From positions 91,675 through 155,674 of the forward strand of contig NZ_NNBY01000027.1 in NCBI RefSeq assembly GCF_002834235.1: DNA of 64,000 bases. The letters run 5' to 3'. Below, piece by piece: positions 42,572 through 50,391 of the stretch. The stretch is from Ruminococcus bromii. Its GTDB lineage: Bacteria > Bacillota > Clostridia > Oscillospirales > Acutalibacteraceae. Position 1 is the stretch's first letter. Each line of letters starts with the position of its first letter. The notes under the pieces were generated by a model. It made no database searches and had not been told where the DNA came from. It was given only the letters and a program-made list of their open reading frames with translations. The translations under genes were made by a program, and so were the position numbers.

Positions 42572-43860
42572 TATTCAACTCCGATATCGTTCATAACCAT
42601 GCCCGTAATCATCTTCGGATAGAAATATGTTGACTTCTGCGGCATCTTTTCGCCGGCGGCGGCAACATCACGGATTTCGGTTACTCTTGTCGGATTAAGC
42701 ACAAACGAGCATTGGAACCTGCCGTTGTCAACGCCCTCAACAGCCTCTGAGAAGAATTTGGTGTATGTAAGGTTAATCTGATTTGCCATATTTTCCTTAT
42801 CAATGCCGAAAATTCTTTCAAGCACAAGTGAATGGAGAACGGTAACATCAAGCTGTCTTGACGGTTCGCTCAATTCGGGAAGAAGCTTGTCCATAATGTC
42901 AAGACTTTTCAGCACAAGCCTGTACCATTTTCCGTTTCCGACATAGAATCCGAATGCCTTTTTGCCCTCGTCATAGAGCTTTGCAAGCTCGCTTTCCATA
43001 TTGTCCGTACCGTTCATTTCGGTTACATCAAAATATTCCCTGCAGCCGTCAAGAACTTTTTCAACATTAAAGTCCGGCAAATCACGCACAAGGCGGTGTG
43101 TCGGGAATACAACAAGTCCCGGATGCTCCATGTCAACAAGGTAAATCATCTGATAATCACAAGGATCGCCAACCTTTGAAAGACCGTTTTCACGGCAGTA
43201 GTTTCGATAGTTTAGAGCGGTTTCATAGCGGTGGTGACCATCTGCAATATAGAGCTTTCTGTCGGCAAAATCTGCACAAAGCTTTGCGATTACATTTTCA
43301 TCCGTAACAATCCAAAGTCTGTGAGTAACACCCTCACCGTCGGTAAATTCAAGCTTTGGTGCGTCCTTTGACTCATTGTCAATTGTTGCAAGAGTGGTAT
43401 GCTCGCTGTCCATATAAAGGGCATAAATCTGACTGAAATTGCAGTTTGTTGCCTTCATAAGATTAAGTCTGTCCTCTTTAGCCTTTGAAAGAGTGAACTC
43501 GTGCGGAAGAATGATTCCCTTTTCAAACTCTTCAAGATGAACACGGGCGATGATACCCTTGATGCTCTTGCGTTCGCCGTAAGCCGTGAATTCTTCCTCA
43601 TAAACATAGATTGCAGGCTTGTCCTCGCTCACAAGAACACCCCTGTTCCGCCACATATCAAGGATTTCTCTTGCTGTCTGATACGGGTTTTCGCCCTCTT
43701 TCGGAAGCTCAAGCCGAATGATATTATACTCGTTTTCACTGATATAACCGAGTCTTTGTTCCTCGCTTATGATGTCATAAGGCGGACAGCAAAGCTGAGA
43801 AATTTCGCCTGCTTTTTCCGTGTTGTAACGCATTCCTCTGAACGCTTTTATTTCTGCCAT
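42571..43860 (-). CDS. DUF1015 family protein
   Basis: A 429-residue protein matching DUF1015: opens AEIKAFRGMRYN, CCPPYDIISEEQR, with ILPHEFTLSKAKEDRLNLM and the conserved YIADGHHRYETALNYRN. The DGHHR segment recalls ParB/SerK-type nucleotide-using kinases, and from memory DUF1015 genes often sit near serine genes in Clostridia, so a small-molecule kinase is possible; neither is shown here. The ATG at 43860 has GGAGG upstream. It is coupled to the PNPOx-like gene. Confidence 0.85.
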   Translation of the reverse strand: MAEIKAFRGMRYNTEKAGEISQLCCPPYDIISEEQRLGYISENEYNIIRLELPKEGENPYQTAREILDMWRNRGVLVSEDKPAIYVYEEEFTAYGERKSIKGIIARVHLEEFEKGIILPHEFTLSKAKEDRLNLMKATNCNFSQIYALYMDSEHTTLATIDNESKDAPKLEFTDGEGVTHRLWIVTDENVIAKLCADFADRKLYIADGHHRYETALNYRNYCRENGLSKVGDPCDYQMIYLVDMEHPGLVVFPTHRLVRDLPDFNVEKVLDGCREYFDVTEMNGTDNMESELAKLYDEGKKAFGFYVGNGKWYRLVLKSLDIMDKLLPELSEPSRQLDVTVLHSLVLERIFGIDKENMANQINLTYTKFFSEAVEGVDNGRFQCSFVLNPTRVTEIRDVAAAGEKMPQKSTYFYPKMITGMVMNDIGVE

Positions 43861-44012
43861 ATTAAAAACCTCCAAATTGTTTTTCGGTCAAGTGTATCTT
43901 CACCGTCCGTATAAGGCAATTATAACACAAGCAGTTGATTTGAACAAGTGAAAAGTAAGTTTATTTAAATTTACTGTGCAAAACCACAATGAATATTACG
44001 GCATAAAAATCA

Positions 44013-44041
44013 TTGACAATCAAAGGAAAGTTTGATATAAT
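44013..44041 (+). promoter_or_regulatory. promoter of tRNA-Met
   Basis: TTGACA at 44013-44018, 17-base spacer, TATAAT at 44036-44041: full consensus, as for stable RNAs. Confidence 0.85.
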
Positions 44042-44109
44042 ATTCTTTGCGTAAGCTGATTACGATATTTGACATTGCATAAACTATTTGTCAAATGAAA
44101 ACAGAATAC

Positions 44110-44186
44110 GCGCCAATAGCTCAGTTGGTTAGAGCTACCGGCTCATAACCGGTCGGTCCGGGGTTCGAGTCCCTGTTGGCGCACCA
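44110..44186 (+). tRNA. tRNA-Met (CAT), elongator type
   Basis: A 77-base cloverleaf: acceptor GCGCCAA/TTGGCGC, AGCTCAGTTGG in the D arm, CCGG/CCGG anticodon stem around CTCATAA, T arm GTTCGAGTC, discriminator A and encoded CCA. CAT could also be a lysidine-modified tRNA-Ile, which sequence alone does not exclude. Confidence 0.95.
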
Positions 44187-44190
44187 AAAA

Positions 44191-44222
44191 AGAAAGTACT
44201 CAAGCGGGTGCTTTCTTTTTAT
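44191..44222 (+). terminator. terminator of tRNA-Met
   Basis: AGAAAGTACTC pairs with GGGTGCTTTCT (two G-U), followed by TTTTATTTT. Confidence 0.85.
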
Positions 44223-44365
44223 TTTACCGTTATGCGTGAACAGGGACTCGAAGGCGAGCATTAAGAAAACAGTCCGGCGGACTGTTTTTAGCGAGAGCGT
44301 TGATGAATTTTTAGCTTTGAACAAGCCGCAACAAGCGAGGTAGAATAACTTAGATAGATAAAACA

Positions 44366-44418
44366 CCTGTTGGCGCACCAAAGAAGAAAGTACTCAAACG
44401 GGTACTTTCTTTTTTTGT
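44366..44418 (+). repeat. duplicated 3' end of tRNA-Met plus terminator
   Basis: CCTGTTGGCGCACCA, A-run, and the AGAAAGTACTC hairpin repeat the block at 44172-44222, with compensating changes in the stem (GTAC/GTAC). It has no 5' half of a tRNA, so it looks like an attachment-site duplicate. Confidence 0.8.
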
Positions 44419-44420
44419 TT

Positions 44421-45362
44421 TTACTCTATCTTTTTCCAACAATACTTTTTCATAAAATCTGCAATTACGGTTATATCTTCACCCTCATAGTATTTTACAA
44501 GCAGTCTTTTAAATTCAGGCACTTCCTTTTCAGGAATCACCAAAAATCCGCCACCGTGTGAAATAAGATAGTGATTTGCAAAAATTACAGAGGCACGCTT
44601 GTTACCGTCAAGAAATATTTGTGTTTTCATACAATAAAGGCACAACTTAATTGCCGTATTGATAACTTCATCACTTTCTTCTATAATTTCACGGATTTTT
44701 TCTTTTACATCCAACTCATTAGGCAACGGTGGAACATATGAAGAACCTCCGATAGTAACCGGAACTCCTCTAATTCTTCCGCCTTCCGCAAAAAATCCTT
44801 CATTAACAACTCTTGCTATATGGCTGAGCATATAGTAATCGGAACGACTTGCTATTACATCACGATCCAAAATAAATTCCCATGCGTGTTTTAAATTCAA
44901 AATTTTCTGAACATCTGTTGCAGTCACACCGGAAATTTTACCGTTATCAATGATTTCTTCAGTTTGTGGGAATGATGTAGCAACACCCTCAAGAACAGCC
45001 TGATCATATATATTCATTTTCATATTTGCACGGGCAAACGCAATATTGTTTATAACATCAGAAGTAAGTTCATCTTCTGAATATCCCGCATTTGCAAGTT
45101 GTTTATCTATACTGCGAAGTTCTTTCCTGATTTCACGGGCTTCTCTGGCATTGCGGAGGAGCAAATTATATAATTCTTCCGTATATGCACCTACATAAGT
45201 TGATGTCTGTTTTCCTGCAACACGCTTTCTCACATAAAGATATTTTTCATTACCTCGTTCCTTAATTTCGGGAGTTCCGTCATACGGCATTAAATTTAAC
45301 CTTGCATTAAGGTCAGCACGGCTTCTTAGTAACTCTTGTATTTCATTGTATTTTGCGGCCAT
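44421..45362 (-). CDS. Fic family protein, QIFxDGNKR subtype
   Basis: A 313-residue protein. The Fic core ends at about residue 248-275 with QIFLDGNKRASVIFANH, where canonical Fic has HPFxxGNGR; the His position is Gln. A preceding helix carries TSFPQTEEI, resembling the (S/T)xxxE inhibitory helix of class II Fic proteins. The N-terminal ~100 residues are a helical extension (ELLRSRADLNARLNLMPYDG). Canonical Fic enzymes transfer AMP to hydroxyl side chains; whether this subtype does is unclear. Start 45362 has AAAGGAG. It has an operator-rich promoter and lies next to the tRNA-Met duplicate. Confidence 0.85.
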   Translation of the reverse strand: MAAKYNEIQELLRSRADLNARLNLMPYDGTPEIKERGNEKYLYVRKRVAGKQTSTYVGAYTEELYNLLLRNAREAREIRKELRSIDKQLANAGYSEDELTSDVINNIAFARANMKMNIYDQAVLEGVATSFPQTEEIIDNGKISGVTATDVQKILNLKHAWEFILDRDVIASRSDYYMLSHIARVVNEGFFAEGGRIRGVPVTIGGSSYVPPLPNELDVKEKIREIIEESDEVINTAIKLCLYCMKTQIFLDGNKRASVIFANHYLISHGGGFLVIPEKEVPEFKRLLVKYYEGEDITVIADFMKKYCWKKIE

Positions 45363-45373
45363 TATAATTCTCC

Positions 45374-45474
45374 TTTGGGGTACATTCTCTTGTAAAAGTA
45401 TAATACAATTCTCCCCAACAGTCAATGCATCTTGGGGAACATTTTTGCATTTTAAAGCCTAATTCGTTCCCCAA
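45374..45474 (-). promoter_or_regulatory. promoter and operators of the fic gene
   Basis: Minus strand TTGACT at 45425-45420, 17-base spacer, TATACT at 45402-45397. Sites related to TTGGGGAA lie at 45374-45382, 45410-45419, 45432-45440 and 45466-45474. The second and third form an inverted pair bracketing the -35; the first abuts the ribosome binding site. This looks like a repressor-controlled promoter. Confidence 0.75.
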
Positions 45475-45545
45475 TAATAAATTTCAAACATATTATATCC
45501 TACTCAAGTTCTTTTATGAAATCCATTAACACCAACAAATTCCAA

Positions 45546-45585
45546 AACAACCCTTATCTCACAAGCGGATAAGGGTTGTTTTTAT
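45546..45585 (-). terminator. terminator after the truncated XRE gene
   Basis: AACAACCCTTATC pairs with GATAAGGGTTGTT; T-runs on both sides. Confidence 0.8.
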
Positions 45586-45884
45586 TCATTAATTTTACTC
45601 TTTTTGAATTCGAGATACTTTATATAGTCAAGCACATCGCCACATTCCTCTTTTGTAAATGACTGCGGAAGAGAAAAAGAGCGAATGTTGCGGTTAAACG
45701 AGAGCGGTTCGTCAATCAGACCGATGAGATAGTCAACCGACACATCAAAAAGTTTTGCAATGATTATTTTTGAATTATCATCGGGGTCACTGCGGTTACA
45801 TTCGTAAGATGATATTGTGTAGTGCGACACACCCAAAAGCTCCGCAAGCTGTGTCTGCGACACTCCGTGGTCTTTGCGAAGTTC
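45582..45884 (-). pseudogene. XRE-type DNA-binding protein, N-terminus lost
   Basis: The readable part is ELRKDHG followed by VSQTQLAELLGVSHYTISSYE, a Cro/CI helix-turn-helix, then VDYLIGLIDEPL and a ~40-residue tail. The expected first ~10 residues are missing: upstream of ELRKDHG the frame reads CPIPP, which is antisense to the gene fragment on the other strand, then a stop, with no start codon or ribosome binding site. A GTG at 45863 could start a shortened 93-residue product, but part of helix 1 would be lost. Confidence 0.65.
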
Positions 45885-46027
45885 CGGAGGAATCGGACAG
45901 AATTCTTGAAGATGACATCATCACAATTTGGGGTGAATGTGACGGCTTGTACTCTTATGAAAGCGTTTTAGAAAGTAAAGTATCCTTGCCGAAAATTGAT
46001 GTAAAATATTATTCAATAGACAATTAA
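45881..46027 (+). pseudogene. C-terminal fragment of an exported protein
   Basis: The frame ends SDRILEDDIITIWGECDG, then YESVLESKVSLPKIDVKYY. This resembles the C-terminal end of Clostridia secreted/lipoproteins with the RILEDDxITIxG pattern. A natural terminator follows at 46031. The upstream part is replaced by the XRE gene running the other way, so it is a remnant cut at about 45880. Confidence 0.6.
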
Positions 46028-46030
46028 AAC

Positions 46031-46068
46031 AACAGGCTGTACGCAATTTTGTACAGCCTGTTTCTTTG
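46031..46068 (+). terminator. terminator after the exported-protein fragment
   Basis: AACAGGCTGTAC pairs with GTACAGCCTGTT, followed by TCTTTGTG. Confidence 0.8.
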
Positions 46069-46083
46069 TGTAGGTATTAAAAT

Positions 46084-46110
46084 GTAGTGGAGAACACGGT
46101 TCTCCACTAC
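46084..46110. repeat. solo GTAG palindrome
   Basis: GTAGTGGAGAAC, loop ACG, GTTCTCCACTAC: 12-bp perfect arms. It is the same design as 62192-62218 (GTAGCGGCGAAC), with two compensated base-pair changes. Confidence 0.75.
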
Positions 46111-46233
46111 TAAACATTGCTAGCTTACTGACATCTATATAATTTTATTTTACATAAATTCTGTGTCTTTACTTGCGTGTGTCCGATTAACTTTGCTATA
46201 TTTTCTGTTTTTCAATTTTTAACTTAATTTGAA

Positions 46234-48558
46234 TCAATGTCCGTTCTCCGTAATTCTGATTGCAACGGCGGTGACATCGTCCTCACGGTCGGCCTTACGG
46301 TGCTTTACCGCCTCGTCAACAACAGCCTTTGCAAGATCCTGGGTACTGCCCTCATTCCATGTGCGAATAAGCTTTTCGAGCCATTTGTCATCGCCCGTAA
46401 TTACACCGTCTGATACCATAACAATCATATCCCCCGTTGTCAGATTTACCGTGTCGGTTGAAAATTTTATACCGTTTAGAATTCCTGCAGGGAGCGACGG
46501 CATTTCACGAACCGTTACCCTGCCGTTTTTCTTTACAAATGTTACGGGTGCGCCTGCTTTTTTGAAGGTGGTTTTGCCGGTGTAGAGGTCAACACTTGTG
46601 ACATCAACCGTTGAAAGCGATTCGTCCTCACTTTTCACCATGAGGGCGGAGTTCACAATCTGCAAACAGCTGTCGGCTGAAAGTCCCGCCCTTAGCAGTC
46701 TTGTCATAACAGACGCCGCCATATTGCCGTCAACGGCAGCTCTGCCGCCCGTACCCATACCGTCACACACGAGCGCATATGTTTTGCCGAAACCGTCATT
46801 GAAATAATTTATGCAGTCACCGCAGAGCTTACCGTTGTCGGCGGTGTGCTGGTCGCTTCCGATTTCAACATCAAACACGGGCATTTCGCACATTGCAATA
46901 CGGATTCTGTTACCCTCACGGCTGATTGTCGGAAGGTCAAATCTTCTTCCGCAACAGCGTGAAATCTCACGCATAACCTCGCCCTTAGAAAGCTTTTCGG
47001 ACTTATTCGAAAGCGTAAGTTCCACGCTCATTCTTCCGCCGTTTGACACAAGGCAGATGCACTCCTCAACAATTGCGCCGAGGCTTGTGAGGGCGCTGAT
47101 TATCCGTTGTGCAGATTCGTTATCGCACCGCATTGTGTTGCGAAATTCATCAGCCAAATCGTGGAGAATATCGCCGATTCCGGAAAACTGTCCTGCAACA
47201 ACGCTCCGCACATCGGTAATCCTCTGTTGTGCCTCAAGCGCCGACTGATATTCACGGTAGTTTGCGTTCATTGAACGGGCAATTTCGCCTTTTTTACAGC
47301 AGTTTTTTACGAAAGATTTTTCAACATCTCTTTCGCCTATTGTGCCGTTCGATTCAAGATACTCTTCAAGCCTTGCAAAATCGTCACGGGTGACACCGCC
47401 CTTGTGTTCATAGCAGTACATTTTCAGTCCGCAGGTTTCGCAGACTTCATTTCTTGTACCCTCACAAACAGCGTCAAATGAGGGCGAATAGAGCTTTTTC
47501 ATCTTTTCAGAAACTTTTGAGACATCGTTTTTCACATTGCCGACTGCCTTTGAGGCAAAGTCGAGTCGCATAACAATATTTTTTCGCAGAGCCTCTCCGA
47601 GCGATGTATTTTTGTCGCTTGAAAACACGGGCGAAATCACATTGCCGACCTCTTTCGGAAGAACCATAAACACCGCACTTGCGGCAAGGCTTTCAACAAG
47701 CACACCAGACGGTGTTCCGAACTGCGAACCGAACGCAAGGCACATCACACCGTTTGAGATTACAAAGGCAATCGCACAACCCAATTTTCCGAGCTGTGAA
47801 AAAAGCCCCGCCATAAGTCCTCCGAATGCAAAACCGCCGCAGATGTAGCCGTTCTCTCTTGACGCAATGCTGAAAATCGCCCCTGTTGAAATTCCGCTGA
47901 TTGCACCGCCCGTAACCGAGCCGTAGCGTGAACAGAGCAAAATGACGAGCATTGCAATAATTCTGCCGAGCGAGATATTCTGCCACGCAATACTGCCGAA
48001 AGCCAGAATCAGGATACACCCCGACATAACCACGCTTGCGGTTTCCTGTTGCGAAAAAACTTCAAAACTTCTGTTGTCGCCTGCAAGGTGCAGTGCCGTG
48101 CTGATAAAATATGCCGCCGCACCTGCAATTACCGCCTCGGTTACGCAATCGGCAAAGGTTGTCAGCGTGCTTGTGCTTACGAAAAGCAACGAAACACCCG
48201 TTGCAAAAATCGGAACAAATGCCACAAGCGGAGCAAAAACCTTGCTTTTTGTAACCTTGTCAAGATCACCGAGCAGCCACCGCAGACCGCCTATTGCCGC
48301 CACAACGGCAAGGTAACGAAAGCTGTCCGAGGGTTTGAGCAGGACATAGCCGAATGCCGTGCCTAAGAGTGATGACAAAAGATACTTTCTCGGAACTGCC
48401 GCCGCAAATGACGCCCCGAACGGTGCAAGGCTTCCGAGAACCGCTCCCCGTGACACCAAAATTCCGCAGAGCAGACAACATGCGTTTGTGAGCATTTTCC
48501 GCATAAAATCGCCCTGAACAGCGTCCTGTCTGCGAGCCAAAGTAGTTTTTGCTTCCAT
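46234..48558 (-). CDS. spoIIE: stage II sporulation protein E
   Basis: A 774-residue protein: about ten N-terminal TM helices (to about residue 310), a central regulatory region, and a C-terminal PP2C phosphatase (about 560-774) with ALVCDGMGTGGRAAVDG and MVSDGVITGDD metal motifs. SpoIIE dephosphorylates SpoIIAA to switch on sigma F in the forespore and takes part in asymmetric division. The CKNC-like QTCEVC cluster appears as EVCETCGLKMYCYEH. The ATG at 48558 is preferred to that at 48570, which lies on the AAAGGG site. It marks a sporulating lineage. Confidence 0.93.
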   Translation of the reverse strand: MEAKTTLARRQDAVQGDFMRKMLTNACCLLCGILVSRGAVLGSLAPFGASFAAAVPRKYLLSSLLGTAFGYVLLKPSDSFRYLAVVAAIGGLRWLLGDLDKVTKSKVFAPLVAFVPIFATGVSLLFVSTSTLTTFADCVTEAVIAGAAAYFISTALHLAGDNRSFEVFSQQETASVVMSGCILILAFGSIAWQNISLGRIIAMLVILLCSRYGSVTGGAISGISTGAIFSIASRENGYICGGFAFGGLMAGLFSQLGKLGCAIAFVISNGVMCLAFGSQFGTPSGVLVESLAASAVFMVLPKEVGNVISPVFSSDKNTSLGEALRKNIVMRLDFASKAVGNVKNDVSKVSEKMKKLYSPSFDAVCEGTRNEVCETCGLKMYCYEHKGGVTRDDFARLEEYLESNGTIGERDVEKSFVKNCCKKGEIARSMNANYREYQSALEAQQRITDVRSVVAGQFSGIGDILHDLADEFRNTMRCDNESAQRIISALTSLGAIVEECICLVSNGGRMSVELTLSNKSEKLSKGEVMREISRCCGRRFDLPTISREGNRIRIAMCEMPVFDVEIGSDQHTADNGKLCGDCINYFNDGFGKTYALVCDGMGTGGRAAVDGNMAASVMTRLLRAGLSADSCLQIVNSALMVKSEDESLSTVDVTSVDLYTGKTTFKKAGAPVTFVKKNGRVTVREMPSLPAGILNGIKFSTDTVNLTTGDMIVMVSDGVITGDDKWLEKLIRTWNEGSTQDLAKAVVDEAVKHRKADREDDVTAVAIRITENGH

Positions 48559-48735
48559 AAAAATCAACATCCCTTTAATGATTTACTTCTTTTTGTATTT
48601 TTATTATAGGATATTATGGGTAACAGTTTTGTCTTTTTGTGAATGAGAATTTTTATATTCTTTTGTAGAAACAAAGCTTTGAAAAAACTTAATAAAGTAA
48701 TTACGCAAAAGATTGTTCAACATTAAAAAAAGCCG

Positions 48736-48764
48736 TTGTTAAAATTCCGATTTTGCATTATAAT
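48736..48764 (+). promoter_or_regulatory. promoter of ruvX
   Basis: TTGTTA at 48736-48741, 17-base spacer, TATAAT at 48759-48764. Confidence 0.7.
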
Positions 48765-48794
48765 GGAGTAAACCAAAGTGAAAGGACAAACAAA

Positions 48795-49220
48795 ATGATT
48801 ATAATGTCAGTTGACCTCGGAAAAGCACGCACAGGAATTGCCGTATGCGACAAAACCGAGTTTTTAGCGTCGCCATATACGGTTATTTTTGAAAAGTCAC
48901 CGAAACAGTTGCTTGAAAAGGTGTCAAATACAGCCAAAGAAACAAAAGCCGAGCTTATTGTTGTGGGACTTCCGAAAAATATGGACGGCAGTGAGGGCGA
49001 AAGCGCACAGAATGCCAGAGCGTTTGCCGAAAATCTGAGCAATGAAACAGGCATTGAATGCGTTATGCAGGATGAGCGTGGAACAACAATTACGGCTCAC
49101 AATTTTCTCAACACCACAAATACAAGAGGAAAAAAGCGTAAAAATGTCGTTGACGAGGTTGCCGCCACAATAATTCTTCAGGATTATCTTGACAAAAGAA
49201 AATCGGGCTTAAACAAATAA
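48795..49220 (+). CDS. ruvX: Holliday junction resolvase-like YqgF/RuvX
   Basis: A 141-residue RNase H-fold protein: IIMSVDLGKARTGIAVCD (first acidic), IVVGLPKNMDGSEGESA and the DERGTT and DEVAATIIL segments hold the acidic catalytic set. RuvX/YqgF is implicated in 16S rRNA 5' maturation and in Holliday-junction cleavage. The ATG at 48795 has AAAGGAC 7 bases upstream. It is convergent to no gene and is followed by two hairpins. Confidence 0.92.
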   Translation: MIIMSVDLGKARTGIAVCDKTEFLASPYTVIFEKSPKQLLEKVSNTAKETKAELIVVGLPKNMDGSEGESAQNARAFAENLSNETGIECVMQDERGTTITAHNFLNTTNTRGKKRKNVVDEVAATIILQDYLDKRKSGLNK

Positions 49221-49234
49221 AATCATAAAAGATT

Positions 49235-49261
49235 TACCCTTCCGATGATTTCGGAGGGGTA
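49235..49261 (+). terminator. hairpin after ruvX, probable terminator
   Basis: TACCCTTCCGA pairs with TCGGAGGGGTA; the T-tract after it is weak. Confidence 0.5.
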
Positions 49262-49299
49262 TTTAATGTACATTTTGAGAATTTTATAACCTAAAATTC

Positions 49300-49345
49300 A
49301 AGCACGCCGCAGTTTGCTCACTTGAAACTGCGACGTGCTTTTAAG
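49300..49345 (+). terminator. second hairpin, possible terminator
   Basis: AAGCACGCCGCAGTTT pairs with AAACTGCGACGTGCTT (one mismatch), followed by TTAAG. It insulates the XRE gene from ruvX. Confidence 0.5.
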
Positions 49346-49355
49346 TTAAATGCTT

Positions 49356-49428
49356 TAGTACTTTTAAGTACTATAAAATCATTATATCACCCATTTATGA
49401 TAAAGTCAATAGTACCGATAGATACTAT
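49356..49428 (+). promoter_or_regulatory. operators of the small XRE gene
   Basis: Palindrome TAGTACTTTTAAGTACTA at 49356-49373 and a related one at 49409-49428 (ATAGTA, 8 bases, TACTAT). The second ends 13 bases before the start codon. Together they look like autoregulatory operators. Confidence 0.65.
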
Positions 49429-49441
49429 GCAGGGTGATAAT

Positions 49442-49636
49442 ATGTATTTTAAAAGACTGCGTGATTTGCGAGAAGATCATGATATGAAACAAAGTGAAGT
49501 TGCCGAATATTTAGGAATTCAGCAGACGGTCTATTCACGCTACGAAAGAGGATTTCAGTCAATTCCTGTTGAGCATTTAATTAAACTGGCTGATTTGTAC
49601 AAAGTTTCCACAGATTACATTCTTGGCAGAAAATAG
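49442..49636 (+). CDS. small XRE-family (Cro/CI-like) regulator
   Basis: A 64-residue protein that is almost all helix-turn-helix: RLRDLREDHDMKQSEVAEYLGI followed by YSRYERGFQSIPVEHLIKLA and VSTDYILGRK. ATG at 49442 has GGGTGAT upstream; an in-frame ATG at 49427 is an alternative. Two palindromes in its promoter fit autorepression. It is separated from the downstream LytTR gene by a terminator and a repeat, so the two are separate units. Confidence 0.85.
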   Translation: MYFKRLRDLREDHDMKQSEVAEYLGIQQTVYSRYERGFQSIPVEHLIKLADLYKVSTDYILGRK

Positions 49637-49652
49637 TTACAAATTAAAAATT

Positions 49653-49707
49653 AAAGTCGGGCAGCAGATTTTCAATGCAAAATTTCTGTTTCCCGACTTT
49701 TTTATTT
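49653..49707 (+). terminator. terminator of the small XRE gene
   Basis: AAAGTCGGG pairs with CCCGACTTT, with inner pairing AGATTTT/AAAATTT, followed by TTTATTT. Confidence 0.75.
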
Positions 49708-49714
49708 GTGATAC

Positions 49715-49858
49715 GGCGAGCCGCCGTTCCCTGTTCGTGAAGACAGTTTGTAATGTAAAAAAACATATTATACCCGAGCGAAATTTTTTTAAAATTGAAA
49801 GTTGAAAATGGAAAATTGAAAATTGCGGTCGGGCAGACAGTTTGCAAACGAAAAAATA
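49715..49858 (+). repeat. 144-bp direct repeat, left copy flanking the LytTR-DUF3021 pair
   Basis: Starts GGCGAGCCGCCGTTCCCTG and ends near GTTTGCAAACGAAAAAAT. It is about 95% like 50857-51000 by eye, in the same orientation. It also belongs to the dispersed 'GCCGTTCCC' family seen at 5600 and 15786. Confidence 0.9.
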
Positions 49859-49949
49859 CCACTTATGCAGTAAAAAATACCGCATAGCGAAAAACTGTTG
49901 AAATTCAAAACCGATTACTATATACTTTGACTTGCAAAGGAGGAAGAGT

Positions 49950-50390
49950 ATGAAAGTAAAAATCAAGATTGATAAAGACTACGAAAAGCCGTTGTGCGTT
50001 ATATACACCTCGGAAGTTTCTGACGAAATTAACGAATATTTAAAACTGCTCTCGAAAAGCTCTGAGAAAACGCTGACAGGTCGCAACGGAGAGAATATAG
50101 TAATAATCAAGCCCGATGAAATCAACAACATATACACGGCAAACGGGAAGATTTTTGCGGTAACTTCTCGAGGTGAATACAGCGTAAACACTCGGCTGTA
50201 CAAGCTTGAAGAAACGCTTGACAGCAAAAAATTTGTGCGAATTTCAAACTCTGAAATTATTAATTTGAATGAAGTGAAATCTTTCAATTTAAAAATTTCG
50301 GGAACAATATGTGTTGAATTTTTCAACGGCAAAAGCACCTATGTGTCACGCCGTTATGTTCCTAAAATCAAAGAAAGGTTAGGTGTGTAA
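49950..50390 (+). CDS. LytTR DNA-binding domain regulator (no receiver)
   Basis: A 146-residue protein: a short N-terminal region (about 1-45) with no receiver domain, then a LytTR domain (about 50-143) seen in IVIIKPDEINNIYTANGKIF, KFVRISNSEIINLNEVKSF and STYVSRRYVPKIKERL. Such proteins are usually paired with a DUF3021 membrane protein that controls them. AAAGGAGG precedes the ATG at 49950. The next gene starts one base after its stop. Confidence 0.9.
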   Translation: MKVKIKIDKDYEKPLCVIYTSEVSDEINEYLKLLSKSSEKTLTGRNGENIVIIKPDEINNIYTANGKIFAVTSRGEYSVNTRLYKLEETLDSKKFVRISNSEIINLNEVKSFNLKISGTICVEFFNGKSTYVSRRYVPKIKERLGV

Positions 50391-50391
50391 A

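Noticed and set aside
44121..44381. Minus-strand frame over tRNA-Met ending in CANRDSNPGPTGYEPVAL
   Set aside because: It is the reverse strand of the tRNA and its duplicate; this peptide is a common artefact of translating tRNA genes.
48558..48700. Spo0A boxes upstream of spoIIE
   Set aside because: TTTGTCTTTTT near 48630 is a poor match to the box; no confident site.
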